From contig NZ_CP006942.1 in the NCBI RefSeq assembly GCF_000521605.1, positions 1,612,001 to 1,676,000 of the forward strand: a stretch of DNA of 64,000 bases. Reading direction: 5' to 3'. Shown piece by piece: positions 39,700 through 47,897 of the stretch. Every line of letters begins with the position of its first letter. The stretch's first letter is position 1. Both the position numbers and the translations under genes were made by a program. The notes beneath the pieces were generated by a model. That model was given only the letters and a program-made list of their open reading frames with translations. It searched no databases and was not told the DNA's origin. The DNA comes from Mannheimia sp. USDA-ARS-USMARC-1261 (GTDB lineage Bacteria; Pseudomonadota; Gammaproteobacteria; Enterobacterales; Pasteurellaceae).

Positions 39700-39789
39700 T
39701 GGCGGTGAGAGAGGGATTCGAACCCTCGATACAGTTTCCCATATACACGCTTTCCAGGCGTGCTCCTTCAACCACTCGGACATCTCACC
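39700..39789 (-). tRNA. serX: tRNA-Ser (anticodon GGA)
   Basis: 90 nt on the minus strand, from GGTGAGATGTCCGAGTGG to CTCTCACCGCCA. Acceptor stem GGTGAGA/TCTCACC, anticodon loop CTGGAAA (GGA), a long variable arm (TATATGGGAAACTGTAT), T-loop GGTTCGAATCC, CCA encoded. The long variable arm and discriminator G fit serine. Confidence 0.95.
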
Positions 39790-39882
39790 AAATCAACAAA
39801 AAGATAGTATAAATATAGCAATATTACGACTTTATTTCAAGTATTTTCTTCACAAAATAAATTAAATCAAATTTTGAACGGA

Positions 39883-40194
39883 TTACTGCCCAATACCTAA
39901 ACAATTTGGCGATTTTGGCACAATTCCACCAATTTCAGCCCACTCACTTTGTGTGTATAAATGGAGAGCCAATGCGTGAACGCCATTTTCCAATTCTTCC
40001 GCCAAACAAGCGTAAACTGCCTGATGACGGGCAACGGCTCTTTTCCCTTCAAATTTGTCAGATACCAATGTCAGTTTAAAATGGGATTCAGCCCCCCTAC
40101 CAGAACTGTGCATATAGCTTTCATTTTCAATATTCAACACAATTGGCGAAAATTCGTTGTTTATTTTATTAATAATTGTTTGTTCTACTAACAT
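39883..40194 (-). CDS. bolA: BolA family protein
   Basis: 103 aa. The BolA fold is seen in NNEFSPIVLNIENESYMHSS (His near 29), GRGAESHFKLTLVSDKFEGK, and RHQAVYACLAEELENGVHAL. BolA proteins work with monothiol glutaredoxins in Fe-S handling and affect cell shape. It is divergent from yajG, the same neighbour as in E. coli. Confidence 0.93.
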   Translation of the reverse strand: MLVEQTIINKINNEFSPIVLNIENESYMHSSGRGAESHFKLTLVSDKFEGKRAVARHQAVYACLAEELENGVHALALHLYTQSEWAEIGGIVPKSPNCLGIGQ

Positions 40195-40282
40195 TTTTAT
40201 TCTCTTTCATTGAAAATTAAGGCTAAATAATACTATACTAGTGAAAATTTTTCTCATAATTTATTAAACAGAAGGATTTATT

Positions 40283-40870
40283 ATGAAATTATCTAAAAAA
40301 ACCTTAGTTTTAGCGACAACCTTTGCAGCAGCTTTATTAGCAGGTTGTCAAAGCCAATCAAATACTTTAACTTTTGCAACACCAACCCCAACTGCGGTAT
40401 TTAACACCAACAATCAAACTGCTGCGGTAAATGTGATGACACAAGATTTACGCACCTCACGCGAAATTGCAAGCTACACTAAAAACGGTGAATTAATTCG
40501 TTTAACCGCTGTGCCGGAAGTGGCTGCAATGTTCCAACAAGCAGTACAGCAAGACCTTAACGCAAAAGGCTTCCAAATTGTGCAAGGTGCAGCAAATGCA
40601 AATGTTACTGTGAATATTCGTAAATTCTTCGCAACAGTTGAGCAAGGCAATTTACGCTATAAAGCTGATGCACAAGTTGGTGTTGAAGTTACTGTTCAAG
40701 GTTCAAGAGGCAACTTCAGCAAAAACTTCAACGCAACACGTGGTTATGAAGGAGCATTTGGTGCAAACAACGATGAAATCAAAAAAGTGCTAGACCAAGC
40801 CTATTCTGATGTTGTTAAAGCAATTTATAACGATAACGAAATCGCAGCAGCAATTCATCAATTCAAGTAA
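40283..40870 (+). CDS. yajG: YajG family lipoprotein
   Basis: 195 aa with signal peptide and lipobox LLAGC (Cys22). The mature protein has YajG-type features: VNVMTQDLRTSREIASYT, a VPEVAAMFQQAVQQDLNAKGF helix, and repeated Asn/Ala-rich strands. Function unknown; in E. coli yajG lies beside bolA and ampG. Strong AGAAGGA site before the ATG. Confidence 0.88.
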   Translation: MKLSKKTLVLATTFAAALLAGCQSQSNTLTFATPTPTAVFNTNNQTAAVNVMTQDLRTSREIASYTKNGELIRLTAVPEVAAMFQQAVQQDLNAKGFQIVQGAANANVTVNIRKFFATVEQGNLRYKADAQVGVEVTVQGSRGNFSKNFNATRGYEGAFGANNDEIKKVLDQAYSDVVKAIYNDNEIAAAIHQFK

Positions 40871-40889
40871 TTGATATTGAATTCATCTT

Positions 40890-40947
40890 ACAAGCGGTTA
40901 AATTTGCTCAGTTTTTTGCAAAAAATTGAAAAAATTTAACCGCTTGT
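40890..40947. repeat. Inverted uptake-signal pair after yajG
   Basis: ACAAGCGGTTAAATTT (from 40890) and AAATTTAACCGCTTGT (to 40947) are perfectly inverted for 16 bp around a T/A-rich loop containing TTTTTTGCAAAAAA. It can form a strong stem and may terminate yajG. Confidence 0.8.
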
Positions 40948-41046
40948 TGTTTTCTATTTTGTGATGTTGCTCGAAAAATCAGAGAAATTTGCTTGATTAA
41001 ACGATTAGTAAAGTCCAAAATGTAGAAATCTTGAAAGGAGGAAAAT

Positions 41047-41220
41047 ATGAACAATCCTTATCATAATGTTAGCGAAGAATATCTTGAGTATCTCGCTAAA
41101 AAAATACAGCAAGGCAAGGAAGATATTAAAAATGGTCGAGTTTACTCACCTAAAGAGGTAAGAGCAAAAGTCATTGCAGCCGCTTTTATGGGTGCTGAGA
41201 ATGCCAAAAAAGTCGCATAA
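41047..41220 (+). CDS. Putative antitoxin of a type II TA pair
   Basis: 57 aa, starting MNNPYHNVSEEYLEYL and containing VYSPKEVRAKVIAAAF. A strong AGGAGG site lies 5 nt upstream. No clear family motif can be seen by eye; the short length, helical character and 20-bp overlap with the downstream RelE/ParE-like gene make it the likely antitoxin. It lies between yajG and rsmE, which are core genes. Confidence 0.65.
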   Translation: MNNPYHNVSEEYLEYLAKKIQQGKEDIKNGRVYSPKEVRAKVIAAAFMGAENAKKVA

Positions 41221-41491
41221 TATCCATTATACGCAAGAAGCCTTAACGGATTTAGAGAATATTGCTATTTCTGTTAGTGAATTTACTGGCTATGCCAGTA
41301 GTGGCATTCGGTTACTAGAAGAATTGGAAAATAGTATTAGTAATTTAGCAATTTTTCCGACTATGGGCGTAAAAGGTGTAATACCTGATACGAGAGAACT
41401 ATACTACAATGGCTATAGAATAGTATATGAAGTGAATGCGAACGAAATTTCCATTATTACTATTTTGCATTGTTCAAGACTTTATCCTTAA
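41201..41491 (+). CDS. RelE/ParE-family toxin
   Basis: 96 aa from the ATG at 41201, inside the antitoxin's end (the frame is open 9 codons further upstream). The fold pattern fits RelE/ParE: HNIHYTQEALTDLENIAISV, LLEELENSISNLAIFPTMG, a central DTRELYYNGYRIVYEV with the Arg/Tyr typical of ParE, and a final ISIITILHCSRLYP. ParE homologues attack gyrase and RelE homologues cleave mRNA; which applies cannot be told here. Confidence 0.8.
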   Translation: MPKKSHNIHYTQEALTDLENIAISVSEFTGYASSGIRLLEELENSISNLAIFPTMGVKGVIPDTRELYYNGYRIVYEVNANEISIITILHCSRLYP

Positions 41492-41509
41492 TAAATTTTT
41501 ACTTAAGAT

Positions 41510-41545
41510 AAGGCAGATAATCTAAGCTGATTAATCTGCCTTTGA
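41510..41545 (+). terminator. Possible terminator of the TA pair
   Basis: AAGGCAGAT (41510-41518) pairs with ATCTGCCTT (41534-41542); the loop is 15 nt and only a weak T stretch follows. Confidence 0.4.
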
Positions 41546-41566
41546 TGTATTTTAAATAGATATAAA

Positions 41567-42298
41567 ATGAGAATCCCAAGAATTTACCACCCAGAACTAT
41601 TAGCTAATCAGCAAAGTTGTATTTTAAGTGAAGATGCATTTAATCACGTTGGGCGTGTGCTACGAATGAAAGAAGGCGAGCAGATTATTTTGTTTGATGG
41701 CTCGAACCATATTTTTCACGCCACATTACAAGCGGTCGAAAAACGCCAAATTATTGCAAAAATTGATTCAAGTGAATTAGACGATAGAGAGTCTAATTTG
41801 CCTATTCATTTAGGGCAAGTGATCTCCAGAGGAGATAGAATGGAATTTACCATTCAAAAATCAGTGGAATTGGGTGTAAAAATTATTACCCCACTTTGGT
41901 CTGAGCGTTGCGGCGTAAAGCTCAATGATGAACGACAAGATAAAAAACTACAACAATGGCAAAAAATTGCGATTGCTGCGTGCGAGCAATGCGGACGAAA
42001 TGAAATTCCTGAAATTCGCCCGATTATGAAGCTCACCGATTGGTGCAAAGAGCAAGATGAAATGCTAAAACTTAACCTGCATCCAAGAGCCAAATATACC
42101 ATTCGTGAACTGCCAAATGTACCAAGTGCAGGAGTACGCTTATTAATTGGCTCAGAAGGCGGATTATCGGCAGAAGAAGTTGCGATGACAGAAAGCGAAG
42201 GCTTTACCGAAGTATTGTTAGGCAAACGAGTATTACGCACAGAAACTGCCTCACTTGCCGCCATTACTGCCCTACAAGTGTGTTTTGGAGATATTTAA
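41567..42298 (+). CDS. rsmE: 16S rRNA m3U1498 methyltransferase RsmE
   Basis: 243 aa SPOUT methyltransferase. N-terminal PUA-like domain with [19 protein letters not shown]; knotted SAM-binding end with [14 protein letters not shown] near 192-205 and [21 protein letters not shown]. It methylates U1498 in 16S rRNA. Its stop overlaps the start of yqgE by one base. Confidence 0.96.
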   Translation: MRIPRIYHPELLANQQSCILSEDAFNHVGRVLRMKEGEQIILFDGSNHIFHATLQAVEKRQIIAKIDSSELDDRESNLPIHLGQVISRGDRMEFTIQKSVELGVKIITPLWSERCGVKLNDERQDKKLQQWQKIAIAACEQCGRNEIPEIRPIMKLTDWCKEQDEMLKLNLHPRAKYTIRELPNVPSAGVRLLIGSEGGLSAEEVAMTESEGFTEVLLGKRVLRTETASLAAITALQVCFGDI

Positions 42299-42858
42299 TG
42301 CTAGAAAATTTACAAGGCAAATTTCTGATTGCCACCCCAGAAATGGACGATGATTATTTTGAACGTACCGTTATCTATATTTGTGAGCATAATCAGCAAG
42401 GGGCGATGGGGGTTGTAATTAACACGCCAACTGATCTTTCTGTACTTGAATTGCTTACCCGTATGGATTTCCAAATGGCAAAGCAGCGTGATTATAATAA
42501 AGATCAAATGGTGCTCAGCGGAGGACCGGTTAATCAAGACAGGGGCTTTATCATTCACACCAAAACAGAAAATGATTTTATTCACACTTATCCGATCACG
42601 GATAGAATCACACTCACAACTTCAGGCGATGTGTTAGACTCTTTCGGTACTCCCGAATCGCCGGAAAAATTTATTGTTTGCTTAGGCTGCTCAACGTGGC
42701 GAACCAACCAACTGGAGCAAGAAATTGCACAAAATTATTGGATTGTGTCTGAAGCAAATGAAAAAACATTATTTGAAACCGGCTATTTAGATCGCTGGGC
42801 AGAAGCCTATGAAATGATGGGGCTTTCAGGTATACCAGCCAGAGCAGGGAGAGCTTAA
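42298..42858 (+). CDS. yqgE: UPF0301 family protein YqgE (AlgH-like)
   Basis: 186 aa from the ATG that overlaps the rsmE stop (TAATG), rather than an in-frame ATG six codons upstream inside rsmE. Seen are [25 protein letters not shown] at the start (quoted in part as [19 protein letters not shown]), [25 protein letters not shown], and [16 protein letters not shown]. Function unknown; the gene is widely linked to ruvX. Confidence 0.9.
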   Translation: MLENLQGKFLIATPEMDDDYFERTVIYICEHNQQGAMGVVINTPTDLSVLELLTRMDFQMAKQRDYNKDQMVLSGGPVNQDRGFIIHTKTENDFIHTYPITDRITLTTSGDVLDSFGTPESPEKFIVCLGCSTWRTNQLEQEIAQNYWIVSEANEKTLFETGYLDRWAEAYEMMGLSGIPARAGRA

Positions 42859-43271
42859 TGTCCGAAACCGTTATTGCCTTCGATTTCGGCACAAATAGCA
42901 TTGGTTGTGCTGTTGGTCAAAGTATTACCGGCACGGCTCAAGGCTTGAATTCATTTAAAGCCCGAGACGGTATTCCAAAATGGGAAGAAATTGGTAAACT
43001 GTTGCAAGAATGGAAGCCCGATATTTTAGTTGTCGGCTTACCATTAAATATGGACGGAACAGAACAGCCTTTAACCCAAAGAGCCCGAAAATTCGCTAAC
43101 CGCTTAAACGGACGTTTTAATTTGCCTGTTGAGTTACAAGATGAACGTTTAACCACCGTTGAAGCCAAAGCGGAAATTTTTTCTCGTGGTGGCTACAAAG
43201 CATTAAAAAAGGATAAAGTGGACTCCATTTCCGCTTGTTTAATTTTAGAAAGCTGGTTTGAAAATCGGTAA
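42858..43271 (+). CDS. ruvX: Holliday junction resolvase-like protein RuvX (YqgF)
   Basis: 137 aa RNase H-like fold. [16 protein letters not shown] near residues 6-21 has the first Asp, [19 protein letters not shown] follows, and [11 protein letters not shown] near 94-104 and the Asp in KDKVDSISA complete the site. YqgF is needed for pre-16S rRNA 5' maturation. Its ATG overlaps the yqgE stop. Confidence 0.94.
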   Translation: MSETVIAFDFGTNSIGCAVGQSITGTAQGLNSFKARDGIPKWEEIGKLLQEWKPDILVVGLPLNMDGTEQPLTQRARKFANRLNGRFNLPVELQDERLTTVEAKAEIFSRGGYKALKKDKVDSISACLILESWFENR

Positions 43272-43316
43272 TTTGCAAAAAATTAACGATTTTCGACCGC
43301 TTGTAAAAGGATATTT

Positions 43317-44372
43317 ATGATACTTTCATCTAGCCGTAGTTTAGTTTCTATCGCTGCAATCATTATTATTTTAGCCGGTATTAAATTGTCTAGTGAGATT
43401 GTAGTGCCATTTCTACTCGCACTTTTCATTGCGATTATTTGCTCGCCAATGATTAATTTTATGACGAAGCGGAAAATTCCGCTATGGTTAGCAATTACAC
43501 TCTTGCTGATAGTGATTCTGTTAGGTTTTACCTTTTTTGCAGGCATTATTAATAGCTCATTGCAAGAGTTTACCGGCTCAATACCGCAATATAAAACGCA
43601 GCTCTCAACCAGAGTTCGTGCCCTTTTGGAATTTGCACAGCAGTGGAATTTACCAATTCATATTTCACAGGAAGAACTGATGAGCAAATTTGACCCAAGC
43701 TCCATTATGAATTTTGTCAGTTCGCTATTGGTGGGGCTTTCCGGTACATTATCAAATATTTTTGTGGTCTTTTTAATCGTCATTTTTATGCTAATGGAAA
43801 TGCCTGTAGCGAAATATAAACTGGCTTTAGCATTGAGTGAAGATGATGATTTACGCAATGAAAAAGAGTACATTAACCAAGTATTAGAAGGCGTAATCGG
43901 TTATTTAGGCGTAAAAACCTTTGTTAGTCTTCTTACCGGTATTTTTGTATGGATTTTATTAACATCGTTAGATGTCCAATACGCTATTTTATGGGCAATG
44001 TTTAGCTTCTTACTTAACTATGTTCCAAATATCGGTTCAATTTTGGCAGGCATTCCTATTGTTATTCAAGCCCTCATATTAAATGGCTTTTCAATCGGGC
44101 TAGGAACATTAATCGGTATGGTTGCCATTAATATGGTTATCGGTAATGCCTTAGAGCCTCGTTTAATGGGTAAAAAGCTAGGACTTTCAACTCTAGTGGT
44201 ATTCCTTTCACTTCTGTTTTGGGGCTGGTTGCTCGGAGCGGTGGGAATGTTGCTTTCTGTTCCTTTAACAATGGCGTGTAAAGTAGCGTTAGAATCAAAT
44301 AAAGACACAAGAAAATATGCCGTATTATTCAGTGATTTAGAAGAAGTGCCAAGAGGCAAAAAATATCACTAA
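43317..44372 (+). CDS. AI-2E family transporter (PerM/TqsA-like)
   Basis: 351 aa with about seven to eight hydrophobic segments. Typical features are VPFLLALFIAIICSPMINF near 38-56, a soluble middle part, and the C-terminal FLLNYVPNIGSILAGIPIVIQA, with GNALEPRLMGKKLGLSTLVVFL as the family signature (quoted as EPRLMGKKLGLSTLVVF). Some members export autoinducer-2 and others move ions; substrate not assignable. A terminator follows at 44388. Confidence 0.88.
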   Translation: MILSSSRSLVSIAAIIIILAGIKLSSEIVVPFLLALFIAIICSPMINFMTKRKIPLWLAITLLLIVILLGFTFFAGIINSSLQEFTGSIPQYKTQLSTRVRALLEFAQQWNLPIHISQEELMSKFDPSSIMNFVSSLLVGLSGTLSNIFVVFLIVIFMLMEMPVAKYKLALALSEDDDLRNEKEYINQVLEGVIGYLGVKTFVSLLTGIFVWILLTSLDVQYAILWAMFSFLLNYVPNIGSILAGIPIVIQALILNGFSIGLGTLIGMVAINMVIGNALEPRLMGKKLGLSTLVVFLSLLFWGWLLGAVGMLLSVPLTMACKVALESNKDTRKYAVLFSDLEEVPRGKKYH

Positions 44373-44387
44373 ATAACTTGACGAGCG

Positions 44388-44421
44388 AAAAAGAGTTGCT
44401 AGAATTTGGCAACTCTTTTTT
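44388..44421 (+). terminator. Terminator of the AI-2E-family gene
   Basis: AAAAAGAGTTGC and GCAACTCTTTTTT form a 12-bp stem with a 9-nt loop and a T6 tract, 16 bp after the stop. Confidence 0.85.
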
Positions 44422-44450
44422 ATTTCACAAACTGAAATAAATCAGATTGT

Positions 44451-44634
44451 TCGGATGAAGGTAGCTGGAGAGAAATGAATTAACATTTCACCGACGAGGT
44501 AAACTCTTTCAGGTGCAACTAAGTTGCGAGGACTGTTACTGGACGAACCCTTGGAGAGAGCTGATGAAAAATCAGCCGCCGAAGGCGAAAATGCAGCAAT
44601 GTGTGAAACGCTCAGGCAAAAGGACAGGGGAGAA
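44451..44634 (+). promoter_or_regulatory. Tandem glycine riboswitch upstream of the AGCS symporter
   Basis: Two successive glycine-aptamer-like units. Unit 1 (about 44451-44533) has GGAGAGAAATGA, CACCGACGAGGTAAACTC, TTTCAGG and GAGGACTG. Unit 2 (about 44540-44632) has GGAGAGAGCTGA, CAGCCGCCGAAGGCGAAAAT, AAACGCTCAGGCAAAAGGAC and AGGGG. These are the conserved gcvT-motif elements. It precedes a predicted alanine/glycine:cation symporter, as known in Haemophilus. The linker and order fit the cooperative two-aptamer type. Expression platform not resolved. Confidence 0.9.
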
Positions 44635-44646
44635 AAGTTATACAAT

Positions 44647-44715
44647 ACAAGCGGTTGTTTTTTGCTGATTTTTTGCTGATTTTTTGCAAAAAATTTCCGT
44701 TTTTTAACCGCTTGT
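44647..44715. repeat. Inverted uptake-signal pair between riboswitch and symporter start
   Basis: ACAAGCGGTT from 44647 and AACCGCTTGT to 44715 pair perfectly over 10 bp. The loop contains a tandem TGCTGATTTTT repeat and TTTTTTGCAAAAAA. Its place between aptamer and start codon makes it a candidate part of the expression platform, but no T tract follows. Confidence 0.7.
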
Positions 44716-44765
44716 TCTAGCATTCCTTTTCTTTCCTTGTAAGTTATTTTTACGAGGAACATTTA

Positions 44766-46133
44766 ATGTCAATCGACACCATTCTTAATCAAATCAATAG
44801 TTTTATTTGGGGTCCGCCGCTTCTGATTTTAATTTCAGGCGTGGGGATTTATCTCACTCTTGCCTTAAAAGGCATTCAATTAAGCCAACTTGGGCGAGCG
44901 TTCGTTTATATGTTCAAACCTGAAAAAGGGAAAGGGCAATCGGGAGACATCTCAGCTTTTGCCGCCCTTGCTACTGCCCTTGCAGCGACTATCGGTACAG
45001 GGAATATTGTTGGCGTTGCCACCGCAATTCATTCGGGCGGACCAGGTGCATTATTTTGGATGTGGCTCATCGCCCTATTCGGTATGGCAACTAAATACGC
45101 CGAAGGCTTGCTTGCGATTAAATATCGTACTAAAGATAAAGCAGGCTTTGTTGCCGGCGGACCAATGTACTATATCGAATTAGGTATGGGTAAAAAATGG
45201 CGTTGGCTCGCTAAAGCCTTTGCTTTTTTCGGAGTATTAGTGGCGTTACTCGGTATTGGCACTTTCCCACAAGTAAATGGGATTACGCACGCCTTAGAAA
45301 GTACCTTCGATGTGCCAATTCTCTTTAGTGCTATTATTTTAACGCTGATTGTAACTGCAATTATTCTTGGCGGTGTAAAACGTATTTCTAAAATTGCAAC
45401 CATTGTTGTGCCGTTTATGGCTATCGCTTATGTTGTTGCTTCACTGTGTGTGATTATTCTCAACGCCGAAAAAGTACCACAAGCTATCGCTACTATTGTT
45501 CACGCTGCCTTTAATCCGCAAGCAGCATTAGGTGGAGCATTTGGTTTTACGGTAATGCAAGCCATTCAGCTGGGTGTAGCACGCGGTATTTTCTCGAATG
45601 AATCAGGCTTAGGCTCAGCCCCGATTGCCGCCGCTGCTGCTCAAACCAAAGAACCTGTGAGACAGGGCTTAATTTCAATGACAGGCACATTTTTAGATAC
45701 TATCATTGTTTGTACAATGACAGGCTTGGTTATTATTATTTCAGGTGCTTGGACAGGTGATATTAAAGGTGCAGCTCTCACTACCACTGCCTTTACTCAA
45801 GGCTTAGACAGCTCATTTGGTGCAATTATTGTAACAGTTGGCTTAGTTTTCTTCGCATTCACCACTATTTTAGGCTGGTGTTATTATGGTGAACGTTGTT
45901 TTGTCTATTTAACACGTGGACGAACCCAATACATCAAGCTCTATCGCATTTTATTTATTGCGTTAATTGCCGCTGCCCCATTTTTACAACTCAATACTAT
46001 CTGGACAATTGCCGATATTGTAAACGGTTTAATGGCATTCCCAAATCTCATTGCAATTATTGCTTTACGCAAAGTAATTATTAGCGAAACCAAAGATTTC
46101 TTTGCTCGCCTTAAAAAAGGCGAAACAGAATAA
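44766..46133 (+). CDS. Alanine/glycine:cation symporter (AGCS family)
   Basis: 455 aa, about ten transmembrane helices. AGCS signatures are ALATALAATIGTGNIVGVAT near 64-83, GGPGALFWMWLIALFGMATK, and GVARGIFSNESGLGSAPIAA near 270-289. It imports glycine or alanine with Na+ or H+. The tandem glycine riboswitch upstream supports glycine as a substrate or signal. GAGGAA precedes the ATG, and a strong terminator follows. Confidence 0.94.
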   Translation: MSIDTILNQINSFIWGPPLLILISGVGIYLTLALKGIQLSQLGRAFVYMFKPEKGKGQSGDISAFAALATALAATIGTGNIVGVATAIHSGGPGALFWMWLIALFGMATKYAEGLLAIKYRTKDKAGFVAGGPMYYIELGMGKKWRWLAKAFAFFGVLVALLGIGTFPQVNGITHALESTFDVPILFSAIILTLIVTAIILGGVKRISKIATIVVPFMAIAYVVASLCVIILNAEKVPQAIATIVHAAFNPQAALGGAFGFTVMQAIQLGVARGIFSNESGLGSAPIAAAAAQTKEPVRQGLISMTGTFLDTIIVCTMTGLVIIISGAWTGDIKGAALTTTAFTQGLDSSFGAIIVTVGLVFFAFTTILGWCYYGERCFVYLTRGRTQYIKLYRILFIALIAAAPFLQLNTIWTIADIVNGLMAFPNLIAIIALRKVIISETKDFFARLKKGETE

Positions 46134-46143
46134 AAACTGATAG

Positions 46144-46173
46144 AATATAGGGCAATTTAGCCCTATATTTTTA
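46144..46173 (+). terminator. Terminator of the symporter gene
   Basis: AATATAGGGC and GCCCTATATT form a perfect 10-bp stem with loop AATTTA, followed by TTTAT. Only a few bases separate it from the next ATG at 46177. Confidence 0.8.
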
Positions 46174-46176
46174 TTT

Positions 46177-46845
46177 ATGAAATTTTTATACACCTTTATT
46201 TTTTACCTATTGTTTTCAATTAGTTATGCAAATGAGCGACAAATCAATTGCAAAGTGGTGGGAATTAGCGATGGCGACACCCTAAGTTGCTTAGTAAACA
46301 AAGCACCGCTCAAAGTGAGATTGATACATATTGATGCACCTGAACAATCCCAGCCTTATGGAAATAGAGCTAAACAAGCTCTGGCTCAGTTAGTATTTAA
46401 ACAAAACATTACTGCCGTGATTTCAGGCTACGATCGCTATCAACGCTTACTTGCTACCCTCTATTTAAACGGTAAAAACATCAACTTAGCCTTAGTAGAA
46501 AACGGTATGGCGTGGGCTTATACCACAAAGCGAGAGTACATTGAGGCACAAAATCAAGCAAAACACGCCAAAATCGGCTTATGGCAGGACAAATTCCCCA
46601 TCAATCCAAGCCAATGGCGAAAAGAGCATACATCAGCCTTACCACAAGCGGTCAAAAAACCGGGAAATATTGCAAATCCACCACAAGCAATTAACTGCAA
46701 AATTAAATTAAGCTGCAACCAAATCGGCAATTACGAACAAGCAAAACACTACTTCCAACAATGCGGTTGGAAAGCGTTAGATGGTAATAATGACGGCATT
46801 CCGTGTAATAAACTGTATCGGAAAGCTCAGCAAAATAGATATTAA
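46177..46845 (+). CDS. Secreted thermonuclease-like protein with excalibur-type C-terminus
   Basis: 222 aa. Signal peptide (MKFLYTFIFYLLFSISYA). SNase domain about 22-145: VVGISDGDTLSCLV, RLIHIDAPEQSQPYGNRAKQ with catalytic Arg/Asp/Glu pattern, ALVENGMAWAY and AKIGLWQ. The C-terminal part has two cysteine-rich stretches, with YFQQCGWKALDGNNDGIPCN resembling a Ca-binding excalibur motif. Probably a periplasmic or exported nuclease. No Shine-Dalgarno is visible: the symporter terminator hairpin ends just before the ATG. Confidence 0.85.
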   Translation: MKFLYTFIFYLLFSISYANERQINCKVVGISDGDTLSCLVNKAPLKVRLIHIDAPEQSQPYGNRAKQALAQLVFKQNITAVISGYDRYQRLLATLYLNGKNINLALVENGMAWAYTTKREYIEAQNQAKHAKIGLWQDKFPINPSQWRKEHTSALPQAVKKPGNIANPPQAINCKIKLSCNQIGNYEQAKHYFQQCGWKALDGNNDGIPCNKLYRKAQQNRY

Positions 46846-46846
46846 T

Positions 46847-47098
46847 TTAACATTCATTCAAAGAAATAATTCTATCTGCTGATTGAATTGTAGATTGTCT
46901 ATGAGCAATAATAATCCTTGTTATATTCATTTGTGAAATCGCTTGATTAACAAACTTCTCATTTTCTTCATATAAATGGCTGGTTGCTTCGTCTATCAAG
47001 AGAATTTTAGGCTTTTTATATAAAGCTCTAGCAATAAATAATCGTTGTCTTTGTCCGCCGACTTTTCGAAATATTTACTTCATCGTCGCTGGAATGCC
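46847..47098 (-). pseudogene. C-terminal remnant of a peptide-export-type ABC transporter ATPase
   Basis: Minus-strand reading gives DDEVNISKS, a one-base shift, then [20 protein letters not shown] and [34 protein letters not shown] and a stop at 46847. These are the ABC signature (S/GGQRQR), Walker B with the catalytic Glu, and the H-loop. The sequence resembles bacteriocin/lactococcin- or RTX-type exporters. Everything upstream of the signature motif, including Walker A and the membrane part, is missing. Confidence 0.75.
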
Positions 47099-47108
47099 CT
47101 ACTTTTAA

Positions 47109-47234
47109 TCATTTCTCATAATGCTTTACTAAATCAGCATAGTCATTCCTCGTTTTTTCAATTTCAACTAAATAAGCCTGCTTATCTTGATAAATTTTTT
47201 GACTGATATGCAATAGCTTCTTGTCTAAACACAT
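47109..47234 (-). CDS. Hypothetical 41-aa ORF
   Basis: Starts MCLDKKLLHISQKIYQDKQA and ends in a charged helical stretch (KTRNDYADLVKHYEK). AGGAAG lies 7 nt before the ATG. No family recognised. It lies upstream of the ABC remnant on the same strand and could be a leftover of the same cluster. Confidence 0.35.
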   Translation of the reverse strand: MCLDKKLLHISQKIYQDKQAYLVEIEKTRNDYADLVKHYEK

Positions 47235-47327
47235 AACTAAGCTTCCTATATAAATCCACATATAGATTCATATACAGCTTAATATTAATTAACATTTAAT
47301 TATATAAAAATAACGAATATATCATTG

Positions 47328-47480
47328 CTATTCTTTTCTAAAAAAATACCAAATAAATAAAACACAAAAAAACATTACATCATAAACAATCTCACTAAAA
47401 CCAAATGGTAGCAATGGATAAATAAAATTAGAAACCATAAAATAAATAAAACCAATAAAAACCACCATTAAAATACTCAT
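47328..47480 (-). CDS. Hypothetical 50-aa membrane protein
   Basis: Begins MSILMVVFIGFIYFMVSNFI and ends FFCVLFIWYFFRKE: two hydrophobic helices and a basic tail. GAGGTG lies 6 nt upstream of the ATG. Small two-helix proteins next to peptide exporters are often immunity proteins, but that is only a guess here. AT-rich like the rest of this locus. Confidence 0.4.
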   Translation of the reverse strand: MSILMVVFIGFIYFMVSNFIYPLLPFGFSEIVYDVMFFCVLFIWYFFRKE

Positions 47481-47611
47481 AACAACACCTCACTATAAAA
47501 AACAATCATACTTCCTATACTGAATTCCATTTCAAACGAAAACAAAATAACAACTTCATTATAATAGCCACATAAAATAACAATACATCCTCTATATACT
47601 GACTTACTGAT

Positions 47612-47897
47612 TTAAATCATATAGACCAAAATCCCCATTTTTATTAATGTTTTCATTCTATCCAGTGCATCTGGAATTTGCTTCTCTATACTTTTAATAA
47701 AGGTATCAAATACAGGATCAAAACTCAATTTACCTACTACCAAACCAGCAAAAATTGGCATACCAAGAATTGGTATATTTGTTCTCTTTATATGTAATGA
47801 ATTCCGGACTACTACAAGCTAAGAGTAATATAGATAAGATTACACTATGTCTACTAACAATATTCGTATTCACTATACTTTCATTTTTAATGTTCAT
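47612..47897 (-). pseudogene. Frameshifted small lipoprotein-like gene
   Basis: The ATG at 47897 overlaps the stop of the upstream 74-aa ORF (ATGA). The first frame gives a signal-like segment SVILSILLLACSSPEF with a lipobox, then stops at 47730. Another frame continues with IPILGMPIFAGLVVGKLSFD, DTFIKSIEKQIPDALDRMK and a stop at 47612. Joined they would make a protein of about 90 aa. No family recognised. Confidence 0.45.

Noticed and set aside
41854-42264. Minus-strand ORF of 136 aa opposite rsmE
   Set aside because: Shadow of a well-conserved gene; Ser-rich antisense composition.
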